A stretch of DNA of 13,031 nucleotides from Brachionus plicatilis (lineage: Eukaryota > Rotifera > Eurotatoria > Ploima > Brachionidae), in NCBI GenBank assembly GCA_010279815.1, contig QEOQ01000310.1:372441-385471 (forward strand), read 5' to 3'. The position numbers and the translations under genes are program-made. Positions 1 to 10,129 of the stretch are shown here, piece after piece (the stretch's first letter is position 1; every line of letters starts with the position of its first letter). The notes beneath the pieces were generated by a model. That model worked only from the letters and a program-made list of their open reading frames with translations, had not been told where the DNA came from and made no database searches.

Positions 1-430
1 TCATAATTTTACTGGATTTGTTTGAAATAAAAAAAAAATTTAACATTTTTTAAAACAATTTTTTAAGAAAACTTGCCAAATTTTACAAATAAAAATCCAA
101 TATTTTGTATAAAATATAATTTTTGAAAAATAAAAATTTTTCAAGAAATTCTGGTACTTTTTCTTACGTTTATTTCCATAATTTGACAAAATTTTACGAC
201 AATCCTTGTAAATTCGTGAATCTTTCCTTTAGTATTTTACGGGAATTATTTAAAAATTTTGTTATTTTGCGTAAATTCACGTAAAATATGGTAAAATCCT
301 TGTATCAAATCACTTATCTAAAAATCCGAATATGAGAAATGTGTTAAAATAATTTTTTACTATGAAAATTTACTGCAGCTCATAGATAATTATTAAAGAC
401 TTAGTTAACTTTAAAAAATAGTTAAAAAAT
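1..430. other. AT-rich non-coding stretch with a small hairpin
   Basis: No convincing gene is seen. The stretch is mostly A/T runs. Between about 185 and 300 it contains several TTTTACG/CGTAAA words and two copies of ATCCTTGTA. One imperfect inverted repeat is clear: 233-247 pairs with 274-288, 14 of 15 bases matching, around a 26-base loop. No splice-linked coding exon is recognised. Confidence 0.5.
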
Positions 431-637
431 ATGGAGAATAGTTCTTGGTTTAAGAATGACTTGGAAAGCGGAGGTTTAGAAAATCAGAATTCAATTTCTG
501 GCAATAAATTAAAAAAGGGTCACAATTATGAAGTGTATATAAGTTTAATAATTGGAAAAATCCCAGAAAAAGTGCTAAAGTTCAAAAAAGAAAAGGGTCT
601 AACAATTTTAATAATCAAAAAATACCAATATTTGTAA
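431..637 (+). other. Candidate small ORF or exon relic, function unknown
   Basis: An ATG-started frame of 68 codons stands out because its sense strand is much richer in G than the neighbouring sequence, especially over 431-560. The predicted peptide starts MENSSWFKNDLESGG and has a central LKKGHNYEVYISLII stretch, which vaguely recalls the end of a fibronectin-type beta strand but is too short to assign. The C-terminal third is Lys/Ile-rich and resembles translated AT-rich filler. There is no good polypyrimidine-AG acceptor just upstream, although a TAG at 419-421 could serve as one, and no strong donor. It could be a small gene, an exon of an unseen gene, or a decayed transposon fragment. 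Chance is also possible. Confidence 0.2.
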
Positions 638-1405
638 TTTAAAAATTTTAATTTTATAATATTCTTATTTTCTATCCATGCTCGAGTCTGAAGGTATAGG
701 TAAAATAGCAAGAAGACTGGCTAAGGCAAATTCACCCCTCTGTTGAAAATAATTTACATTTTCGAAAAAGTTTTTAATATCGAAAATCTTTAAAAGAACA
801 AAATATATTTTGCATCTGAGAAAAATTTTTATGACAAAAAATAAAGAATTTTTAAACTAATTTATATTTTTGAAGAATAATTTTTTATAAACCAATTATA
901 AGCAGAAAAAATCTTGTTTTGTAATAAACTTGTTCTGAAAATTGAACAAAGTGAAAAATATTTTGAACATTAAGTGTTGAATCTTCAATTCCGCAAAAAT
1001 TTGTATTTAATTTGTTAAATTATTCAATTTGCAGAGTTTATGCAGACTTTATCATCAATTCTTTAAGAAAACGTTCAATTCATTGATTTTTTCTTCATAG
1101 AATAATTATTTCATAAAATTTTTAAAAGGGATAAAATAAAGAAAAATAATTCATAAAAATTTATCATTTTTTTAAGAATAATAATCTCTCGTAATTTATT
1201 ATAGACTATAAACTGAAAAAAATTTTTTGAAGATATAATAAAGCGTAAATAAATTTAAATTTTTTCTAAAAACAATTTAAAATTAATTTAATATTGATGA
1301 TTTTCTACTAAAGTTTGTTGAAGAAATACATTGCATAAAAAACTCTGAAATGATCTCAGAATTGCCAACTTAAAAATAAAATTTGAATTTTTAAAGATTT
1401 CGAAT
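638..1405. other. AT-rich non-coding stretch
   Basis: No open frame or RNA gene can be supported here. The only structured item is an isolated copy of the TGCAGAG-type repeat core at 1025-1048, listed separately. The rest is A/T homopolymer-rich sequence. Confidence 0.55.
1025..1048 (-). repeat. Isolated copy of the TGCAGAG foldback core
   Basis: The + strand reads CAATTTGCAGAGTTTATGCAGAC. Its reverse complement matches the left arm of the 9978-10129 foldback (GTCTGCAAAACTCTGCAAA) with one inserted base and two end mismatches. The flanking CAGACTTT also matches the right arm of that element. No second arm is visible nearby, so this looks like a solo or decayed copy. Confidence 0.45.
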
Positions 1406-1617
1406 GATTAAATCTCTCTGCAAAATGCTAAACAATGCAAAATATATGCTGAATATTGTATGAGGCTCTGCAAAAACTCTGCATTTAAATTGCGCAGTCA
1501 AATTAAATACTTTTTAATGGCGTGCATTTTCCTGCAAAATGCAGAGTTTTTGCAGAGCCTCATACAATATTCAGCATATATTTTGCATTGTTTAGCATTT
1601 TGCGGAGAGATTTAATC
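1406..1617. repeat. Near-perfect 81-bp inverted repeat (foldback/MITE-like element)
   Basis: The left arm 1406-1486 and right arm 1537-1617 are reverse complements at 80 of 81 positions. The single difference is CTCTCTGC on the left against GCGGAGAG on the right. The loop is 50 bases (1487-1536) and codes for nothing recognisable. The outer ends read GATTAAATCTCTC and GAGATTTAATC. No clear target-site duplication is seen: the flanks are GAAT and AAGT. Such high arm identity means either recent insertion or ongoing arm correction. The arms contain TGCAGAGTTTTTGCAGAGCC, a core shared with other repeats in the window. A MITE or foldback transposon is the likeliest explanation; a hairpin small-RNA precursor is an alternative. 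Confidence 0.85.
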
Positions 1618-4600
1618 AAGTACCATTCAAAAGTTATAAAAAAAATACTATTTGATTTGATTTTTTTGATCCTAAACTTCAAGATGCCGCATTTTTGATC
1701 CTTTTTTTTTTGGTTGAAACATTTCAATTTTTATCAAATTTTTTAAAGCTTTATATACATGAGAACCAATTAAAAAATTAACAACCCTAGTATTGGGCTT
1801 TATTTTTAATTCAAAGCAATTAAAAAGTTGTAAAAAATTTGAATGGTATTTTTTTTTAAATAAATATTTAATTAGGTCGAATAAATATTAAAATGAATTC
1901 CCATTTAACGTTTTATTCCTGGATAAGGAAGCCAAGCACAAAGTATACCTTAATAGATTTTGAAGTTGAGATAGCATTTCACCAATGGCTTCGCAATTTA
2001 TTTTAAGTGGTTTTTAGGCCAAAAATGATACCAAAGATATTAAAAAAATATTTTAATTTTATTAGGTTAATTCTCTACTCCTTAAATTGGTACCTAATAA
2101 GTGATTGATGTAGTGGGCAAAAAATTCTCACTAAATAACACGTTTTTCAAAAAAATAAATCCCTTTATAGCTAGAACTGACACAGCTAGTTTTATTTCAA
2201 TTTGAATAAAGCGCTTTTCAAAAAGAAATCAGATTAATATTGATTAAATATTAATATTAATGACTAACAAATTTTCTAAAGAGTTATAATCCTTTACTAA
2301 TTCTATTCTCCAAGTTTTTTTTTAAGTTTTAATATATTCACTAGCAAGTTAAAATCATTCTAAAAATTAAAAAAAATAAAAATGCGAATAAAAAAATTTA
2401 AGTTTTAGTGTAGCAAAAAATCAAATAAAAAGATCAATAAAGCGAACGAACATTTTTAAAAATCATTTTTTCAAGAAAAACTTAATCAATTTTTTTAAAT
2501 TTTTAATAAGAAAATATTAGAATTCATTTGAGCCGAATGTCAAAAATAAAAAGTAAAAATGTGAATCAGAAAACAAAGGCATTTTTGATTCCATTCTAAA
2601 TTCTAATATATTTTTAATCTAATTATACTAATGAAAAATATCTCGAAATGAAGTTAAATTAGATATTTTGTCTTTGTACAAGTGAGTAGTAAAATTAAAG
2701 TCGTCAAAATATTTTAAGTATCAAATTTTTTTTATTTAAATTTTATAATCAGAATTTTTATCAAAACAAAATAAAGCCGAAATTTTTTTATGATTAGACA
2801 AAGTTCCTAAAGTAAAAAGTGTTTTTTCATACTATTGTTTCGAAAAAAAAAATTTTAAAGGTTTAAAGTCACATTGTGATTCACATTTTTTTTTAATTTT
2901 TCTTAAATGCAAAAAAAATTAACTAACCCATTTATTTGAATTAAATGTTTGGGTTTTTTGAAAAATTTAAAATGTCAACTTGTTCAAAACTATGATTGTT
3001 TTAGTATTAATAATAAGATGCTGAAATAATCAAAAAATGAAAAGTCTACAAGTTGTTAAGTATATCTGGTTTCTGATTTTTTTGTACAAATTTAACATAA
3101 ATGATTTTTGATTTCTTAAAAATTAAATCATATTACAGAGAAAAACAAAGTAGTCTAAGGTTTGAAATTTTTTGGGGTAATTAAAAAAACTAAATGTAGT
3201 GGCTATTTAAATCTAATTTCTCTGACAAAAAACTCATTTGATGACAATTTTATTTGTTGAACTGAAAATTTAATCATTTCGGACTAACAATAAACCCTAT
3301 TTTACCAACTAGATAAACTAATTCGGTTTACAAAAATATTTATCCAGATGACGTTTTCCTTTTTTTTTTATTGAAATTTACTTGTTATTAGGATACATGG
3401 AGGGTTTACCATTAAATGACAGTACATAAGTGAATCATCGAGACAAGCATTTTAATTCAGAAATTTTTTTGAGTTGAATAATAAGCAGCACAAAAAACAA
3501 AATCCAAATAGCTTCTTATAAGGAATTTGCTAAAATTAAAAAAATACATTTGATTTGTATTTAAATTTTTATAAAAACTTTTTATTAGTTTACTTTTTGG
3601 CATTTTGGCTATGAAATTATGTATTGTAGAAGAACAAAGAATTTTAAATATTTTCGTACTAGATTATAATTTTTCTGAAAAAAATAAAAATAATTTTTCA
3701 GTTCAATAAGTGTGAAAAAAATTTTTAAAACTTTTATCTTTTTCAAAAACAAAACAAAAATTCTTAAATTAAAAATTAAAAGTAATGATTAACTATTCTA
3801 AAAAGTAGGCTAAGCTACCGTTAATTGAAATAATAATCAGGGTCCATTAATGAATTTTTTCCTTAATTTTTAGAATTTTGCGTGTACCACTATTTTTAAT
3901 AACTCAAAATACAGAAACGATTAAGAATTGGACTACAATAATCTAAAATTGAACCAACTTAAGCTTTATAATTTGAACTCATTTTTTTTATTAATAATCC
4001 CCATTCGAAAAAAAATTTATAATGTTTTATCTACTTATCTTTTTAATTTAAATTGGTTTTTTCAAAATTCAACTTTCCATCAATCATTACAACTTGTTTG
4101 AAAAAGGATTATTTGAAAAAAAATTTTTAAATTTAAGTATTGGCAATTTTCGGGCTACCGGTTCACAGTTAAGGCAAATTTTTTAATTTGGTCATTTTAA
4201 TTTTTCGTTTGTTAGAGCAATTATGAAATTTAGAACATAAAAACAGAAAAAAAATAAAAAAGCCTTTTTTAACTAAGAGATTTAAATATTGGTTCTATAA
4301 ATTGTATTAACCCATGCATAAATAACTTTAAAATTTCTTTTTAAATCTCTAATTCAAAATATTTTATAATCAGACAAGAAATTATTTTATTTATAAGTCC
4401 TTGATGACAAATAATATCGAAAACTTGAGATATATCAACAAAAAAGAACACAATATATTTTTTAAGTATTTTTTTTGTTAGAGAAAAAATTATGTATAAT
4501 TATATTTCCAATAAATTTTTTTAATTTAAAAAAAAGAAATCTTAAATTTAAAAAAACTTTTTCTTCTCAATAAAAATTTAAAGTTGTCTTTTCTGAGAAC

Positions 4601-6143
4601 AGTTTTCTTTGATAGGATTTAAGAACTTGGCAATAGAATAGGAAATTAAAAAAATTAAGTTTAACACTTTATTTATTATAATTTTAATATTTCAAAGCAT
4701 TAGAAATTTTTTTGCAGAATTTTATTTTTTTTTGAAGAAATGTCATATTAGCATCGTAGAATCTTTCCGTGTCAACAGGATAAATTACAAAAATTTGAAA
4801 GATTTTCCTGAATTTATTCAAAATTAATCTAAAAAATTTCAAACAATTGTTTTAATGAAATGTTAAGATTTTTATTAACAAAAAATTTTCAAATAAATAA
4901 TCTTTTTCAAGAAGCTAAAATTATTTTTTATTAAATTTATCAAATAAAACAATATTAATTTTCAAATATTTTTTTTGTGTCATATTCACTCTAATTGTCT
5001 ACACATTACACTTTTTGCTTTCAAATGAGCTGTTTTTTCAAATTCTTTGTCTTTGTATTTTTATTATTTATAGCTGGCACAATACAATATTTTTAGTACT
5101 TTTGTTAATTTTTTGTAAAATATATACTTGAACACTGATGCTTTAAGACCACATCGGCTACGTAATGCTTAATAATAATTATATAAAGAACTAAAAGTTT
5201 TTTTTATACTCAAAGTGTTTTTAATTTTTCTTTAAATATTAAATAATTAAATGGGATTAAAAATTTAGATGAAATTTTAGATATTTTATTTTTTAATTCT
5301 AAATTTTAAAATATTAAGTTACAAGTTAAAATCACATTAATAATTAAAAAAATACAAATAAACAAATTCATTATTTTGAACAAATTGATCTTTTTTATCA
5401 ATTCTTCTTTCACTTTTTTCTAGGCTTATTTTTAAATTTTTCCAAATAAAATTAATAGTCACTCTTTCCTTTGAAAACACCCCTGACCCTAATGAGTGTC
5501 TTTGTCAGATTAAGTTGTCGATTTTTTATTTTAAAAGAACAGAATGACAAAAAGAATAAAGGCTTCCTAAATATTTTTAATAAAATTTATAAAGTACCAC
5601 CCTATTCTGTTTTCAATAAACAAAAAATAAATAGTTCTTCAATTTTCTTTCAAGTTCATTGTGAATCCATGTCTCTAAATTAATTATTGATTAATTAATT
5701 TATTAATAACAAAACAATTTAAAATTTCTAAAATCAATTTACGAAAAAAGGCCTAAAAATAATTAATGATCTAACTTGACACTGAATAAAAAGTTCACAA
5801 ATTTTTGCTACATCAGTCACCCATCGAGGTAGCAAATAATTCAATGGTAAATTTTAGACAATTTTTGCACACAAAAATTCTGAACAGATTTAATATTTTT
5901 TTCTCGAAAACCAAAATTAAAAATTTCTTGTCTGTTTTATCAAACTATTAAAGTTCAAATAAATGTAAATATCAATTATCAATTCTACATTTAAAACATT
6001 TTGTTTCGTGAGCAAAAAATAACTATTTGCCTAATAAATAAAAAAATCAATAGTTTGAATTTTAAAGAATTTTTTAAACTATTTTAATTTCAAATTTAAT
6101 AAGTAAAGAGACAAAAAAATTTATTTATTTTTTTAATTTTAAG
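1618..6143. other. Long AT-rich non-coding region
   Basis: About 4.5 kb without a supportable gene. It may be upstream intron or 5' flank of the PTB gene that follows, because that gene's frame is open into an acceptor at 6143. Items seen are a slightly GC-richer island at 1893-2006, a CCGG-bearing segment near 4153-4170 and a 70-codon TTG-started frame at 5471-5683 with AT-filler composition. Long A/T runs and AATATTAAT-type palindromes are frequent. No tRNA, satellite or recognisable transposase was found. Confidence 0.5.
1893..2006 (+). other. Higher-complexity island, 37-codon open frame, unknown
   Basis: A short ATG frame ends at TAA 2004-2006 and encodes a peptide containing FYSWIRKPSTKYTLIDFEVE. 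The opposite strand is also open over the same span and would give a leucine-rich helix-like peptide around EMLSQLQNLLRYTL. Base composition is less AT-biased than the flanks. No splice sites clearly frame it and neither peptide is recognised. A decayed transposon or gene fragment is possible; it is not called as a gene. Confidence 0.2.
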
Positions 6144-6858
6144 GTAAACTATGAGCAATTTACACAAGAAACATACAACATGTCATCCAGCTTGAACGAC
6201 AGTGCTGAAAATCGCAAGCCAATATGTGTCAACATAAAAACTGGCCAAACCGATGCCAAAATAGCAAATATCAAACACTTTAACTCGGCAAATCAGATGA
6301 GTTCGGGCATCCTGAGGCAACCCGAAATCCAAAAAATTTACCAAAATCCCGAGCCAATTCAAACCTATTATTCTCTGAGTAATTTAAACCCGATGCCAAT
6401 CAAGCAGCTGAATTCAAACGATCTTTATGCGATACTCAAGCCAGTCATAAGACCGTGGGTTTTTAACCCCAAGTTGAGCATCAATGGTGATCTTTCCTTT
6501 AATTTGTACTACATTGGCAGCATTTTTATACCATACGACACGATGAGCAATGCGGCCAAGCTAAACTCCATTCGGAACGCCATTGAGAGCTTCCTAATCA
6601 AAACAGATGATACCGAACAGAGCCTGATCAGCTTTAACATTTTGGTTGATCGTCTGAAATTAATAAATTTATGTGATTCAAAATCAACGCAAAAAAATGA
6701 TAATTGTGTTTTTTATCACAAGACGGAAATAGCATTTTGTGGAAAAATTAAAGATAATGCGCAATTTTTTGCATTAGTTGTTCTGGCACAAAATAGCTCT
6801 AAACACGATATTCTCATGAACAATTCAACGTCATGCCTTATATTTCGTCATTTGTCAG
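6144..6858 (+). CDS. PTB-domain protein (RGS12/loco-like), PTB-encoding exon, partial gene
   Basis: This exon encodes most of a phosphotyrosine-binding (PTB/PID) domain, an adaptor fold that binds NPxY-type or phosphotyrosine peptides at membranes and channels. Numbering from Met at 6180, residues 1-100 are polar and probably flexible. The PTB runs from about 105: strand FNLYYIGSIFI (107-117), a helix-bearing insert (120-140), strand SLISFNILV (148-156), RLKLINL, then FYHKTEIAFCG (178-188), QFFALVVLAQN (195-205) and TSCLIFRH (217-224). These features and their spacing resemble RGS12/loco PTB domains. The domain lacks its last helix, which the exon at 12020 supplies. The exon ends TCAG before GTAGGC, leaving one base of Gly227. 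Upstream of the Met the frame stays open (VNYEQFTQETYN) to the acceptor TTTTAAG at 6143, and an out-of-frame ATG sits at 6151. An internal exon is therefore likelier than a first exon. Reading through the donor gives a stop at 6885-6887. The PTB call is strong; the RGS12/loco assignment is moderate. Confidence 0.8.
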
Positions 6859-7892
6859 GTAGGCTTGCAAGATTCATGACAACATGAATATTTTGTTGCG
6901 TCTTTTTACTTCTTTTTTTATGATAATCAAACAAAATTTTTTTATTTTTTATATTAATTTCATATTGAATTAAGCCAACTAGAGATTTTTTTTTGAGCAT
7001 TCTTAATTTTTTTTGGAAAAATTTTTTATCCAATTTTTAAAGACTTTTTTTGGAATTTAAAATTTAAGAAAAACTAAGCTCATTTTCAATAAGTTGACTT
7101 TTTAAAATTATTTTAAAATTTTTGTCTAGCCATTTGAAACAACATGTAAAAAATTTAATTTTCAAATTTTTTTTTAGTTAATCAAACATTTCTTCATTTA
7201 ATTTTCAAAATTTTCAAAAATAATACAAAAAAAGTATTAGATGACTAATCTGAATTTACTTTTCAGAGAATTTAAATTTTGTTAGAATCCTACATTGTGA
7301 GTGTTTTTTGCTTTCTTGAATTTGGAAAATTTTATAGACTTTTTGACTTTTGACAGCTATAATAATAGAAATTATTGATATATTGAATCTTTAAATGATG
7401 TGTCAAGAGTAATTTGAAAAATTTATATAAAATTTATCAAAAGAATTTAAAAATTGTTTATTTTTTAATATGAGGATTGAAAAGAGTTTTGAATTTTTTC
7501 TTACCATATTTAAAATTAGGTTTATTTCTTTTTACTTTTCTAAGCATATTTAATTTTTATCTTTTTCAGAAACAAAAAAACCTTTTTTTATTAAAAATCT
7601 AAAGGACTATCGTGTCTTATTAAAATTTTTAATATTTTAAGATTACTAAGACGTTTAGTTGCTTTTTATTTCACCTTTTCAATTATCTTTTTATCACTTT
7701 TTGTTCTTGTTCTGAATACGCCTAAAGAATTGAATAAAAATGACGAACTTAACTTCATAAAAGTATCAAATTTTATTTTTAATTTTTTTCAACTATTAAA
7801 TAATATTTTTCAATTGACTTAATGCAAAATTTTAAGCGATAATTTCTTTCAAAAAGAAAGTGTTCCCGGAAACCAGGTTTTAGGAGAAGTGA

Positions 7893-8177
7893 GTTCCTTT
7901 CAATTCAGCTAAATTTGAATAGCTTTTTAAAATAGAAGAGATAAATTAAATTTGAAAATTGTTACATTTTGATGCATTTTTGCTTAACTCAAAAAACATA
8001 TTCATGAAAAATTCTGTTTTTTTAAATGATTAGAAAGTATTCTAATTAAATTGGGAATTTATTTATAAAGAGTTGCAGTTATATGCTTTTGGATGGAGCA
8101 AAATACTGCAAATTGTTCAAAACTAATTTATCTCTTCTATTTTAAAAGCTTTTCAAATTTAGCTTAATTAAAGGAAC
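7893..8177. repeat. Imperfect foldback element in the intron
   Basis: The left arm 7893-7948 and right arm 8124-8177 are reverse complements over about 55 bases with a few mismatches and gaps. The shared block is GCTAAATTTGAA, AGCTTTT, then AAAATAGAAGAGATAAATTA, the last perfectly conserved. The interior of about 175 bases keeps weaker pairing next to the arms. Outside the arms, CCCGGAAACC (7865-7874) faces GGTGCCGGG (8231-8239), so the element may extend to about 7865-8239. The right interior (8096-8116) carries a sequence close to the TGCAGAG core. No coding capacity is seen. This is likely an older MITE-like foldback. Confidence 0.7.
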
Positions 8178-8381
8178 TTCACATTCAAAAGAATTATAAT
8201 TAATTAACTTAAGTCTGAATTTTAGGTTAAGGTGCCGGGTTACAACTTGAAAAATTAGAACATAAAAAAGTGAATTTTTTTGATTTAAAGAAGACTGAAA
8301 ATAAAATAAAATTTTTAATATTCGCGAGCATTTTGGCTAAACGTTGGTTATCACTTAGACTTTGAATTAAAAATGCTTTAA

Positions 8382-8489
8382 ATAGTGTTTCAAATTTGCT
8401 TAGAGATTCTTAAAGGCCAGGAAGAAATAACCAATATTGCTTTAGTTTACACACAAGAAGCTGATAAAGTTGAATTATTTGCTTTTTAA
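8382..8489 (+). other. Short protein-like island inside the intron
   Basis: An open stretch of 35 codons with no ATG runs from after TAA 8379-8381 to TAA 8487-8489. It reads like protein, not AT filler, with a central segment LKGQEEITNIALVYTQEADK. A possible acceptor, TTGCTTAG, precedes 8404. No good donor follows, and inserting it would break the phase and the PTB fold, so it is not an exon of the surrounding gene. A relic of a transposon or retrocopy is the best guess; the family is unrecognised. Confidence 0.25.
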
Positions 8490-9977
8490 AAAAGGAAAAT
8501 TGTAATTTTTTATAATGTTATGCTTTTTTTAATTAATTTAAAAAATAAAATCCATTAAGATTTATATTTACTTAAATCGTTCCAATTTATAATTGAATTT
8601 TGTGTAAAAAATACCAAGTATTTAAAAAAAAGTTCTAGCCAAATTTTGCTTGATGGTCACTAATAAAAAAAAATCAAACTCATTTAAATTTTTTTTATAC
8701 AAGAGAGAAAATTTAAGATTAAAATTCTGAAAGAAGAGTTTTTTTGAAAAGGTTTTTATTTTAATTTTTTTCTATTTTTTTAATTAAAGTGGTCTAAAAA
8801 TTTCTTAATTGTTATTTTTTTTAATCTAACTTTAAATTCAAATTTAAATTTCGCATCTTTATCGTATGATACCAAAATTCAGAATCATACCATCTTTGTT
8901 CGTGTTTATGAGACTAAGAAAAGTATTAAATTTAGGGAAAATTACTTACATTTTTATGATCAAGTTCAAAATTATTAACTTTTAAATCAATAGACAATCA
9001 AATTTAAAAAATAAAATGAAATAAAAATAATTAAACAAATTTTGTATATATAAGCTTCATTAATATCAGACTATATTTCTTAAATAAGAAAAGCGAAACC
9101 CAATTATCTATCAAAAAATAATTAATTAGTTAAAAATTGTATTTTATTGAGTCTAGTAGATTTTAATCGAAATTTTTTAACAAATGATCAATCAAACTTA
9201 ATATATTTATTTTCATACTCGAGACAGTTGAAACAAAATTTTGATCTACAGTTTTGAGCAATTTCCTTAAATAAAAATGGCTGTATAACGACGAAAAGAA
9301 GCATTTCGTTGAAAGCAAAGAACAGTTATTTACTTAGATTATTCTTAGATAATCGAAATTTTCGTTAAATTATTTTAGTAGTGATCATTATTGAGAACTT
9401 TGACACAAAACTGCCTCAACAAAAAATAATTCAAGATACAAAATTTATTTTAAGGTTAAAAAATTAAAGGTTTAAAATTTTAATTTTTATGGTTTGTTCA
9501 GAAATTTTACCCTAAAAAAATTAGCTTTTAAAAATCAATTCATCAAAATTTCTGAAAAATTTAATCAAACATCAATAAAAATGATATATATTCAATTTTT
9601 AATTAAATTAAAATTCTGTTCAAATAAAAAATACTGAATTATTATACCAGGTTTCGACCAGAAAAGAATTAGAATAGAACGAAATACTAATTAATTAAAA
9701 TTAAATAAAATTTAATTTTGATAATAAAAATAAAAAAAGAAAAAAAAATTTCGAAATTTAAATTTTATTCAGCAATATTGGTGAAAAAAAACAAATAGCC
9801 AAAAATTTCAAAAAATTGTTAAAATAAATAAATTTTTTTTTGCTATTCTTTATTAAAGCATTATATTAAAACAGGATTCGTGAAATTCAGTACAAAATGA
9901 TAAAATGAACAGAAACAAGTAATAAAAAATTGAAAAACTTTCATTCTATAAATTTAGAATTAGTTTCCTGACATAGT

Positions 9978-10129
9978 GCAACTTTTAAAGTTGCATCAGC
10001 TATTAAGGTCTGCAAAACTCTGCAAAATTATCAGAAATTAGATTTCAATGTGTTCAAGCTCAGTGCAATTTGCAGAGATTTTGCACATAATTAGCAGACT
10101 TTGACAGTTGATGCAACTTTGAATGTTGC
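9978..10129. repeat. Imperfect foldback element, TGCA-rich
   Basis: The left arm 9978-10013 pairs with the right arm 10094-10129 at 30 of 36 positions. The conserved block is AAAGTTGCATCA, flanked by GCAAC and GTCTGC ends. The 80-base interior contains GCAAAACTCTGCAAAATTA and, inverted, AATTTGCAGAGATTTTGCA, so partial pairing continues inwards. The arms themselves hold smaller GTTGCA/TGCAAC palindromes. There is no ORF. The core links it to the 1406-1617 hairpin and to the 1025 site. Confidence 0.65.

Noticed and set aside
526..711. 61-codon frame on the - strand
   Set aside because: Antisense to the 431-637 frame. The hydrophobic Ile/Phe/Leu-rich peptide is what AT-rich DNA gives by chance.
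1620..1852. TACCATTCAAA and TTTGAATGGTA as termini of a larger element
   Set aside because: Only about 11 bases pair, the intervening sequence shows no further symmetry, and short A/T-rich matches at this distance are expected by chance.
2160..2205. TAGCT...AGCTA around 2168-2190 as a hairpin
   Set aside because: Only five paired bases.
4150..4175. GGTTCA-like tRNA T-loop
   Set aside because: No matching A box, anticodon arm or acceptor stem was found around it.
5471..5683. 70-codon frame on the + strand
   Set aside because: It opens with TTG (first ATG at 5492). The peptide is mostly Lys/Asn/Phe/Ile filler, with no recognised motif and no splice-site framing.
6859..6887. Read-through C-terminus RLARFMTT as the true end of the PTB protein
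   Set aside because: It would truncate the PTB before its closing helix. The TCAG/GTAGGC donor has a phase-matched partner at 12020 that supplies that helix.
6848..7033. 61-codon frame on the - strand
   Set aside because: Lys-rich filler overlapping the exon donor and intron start; no motif.
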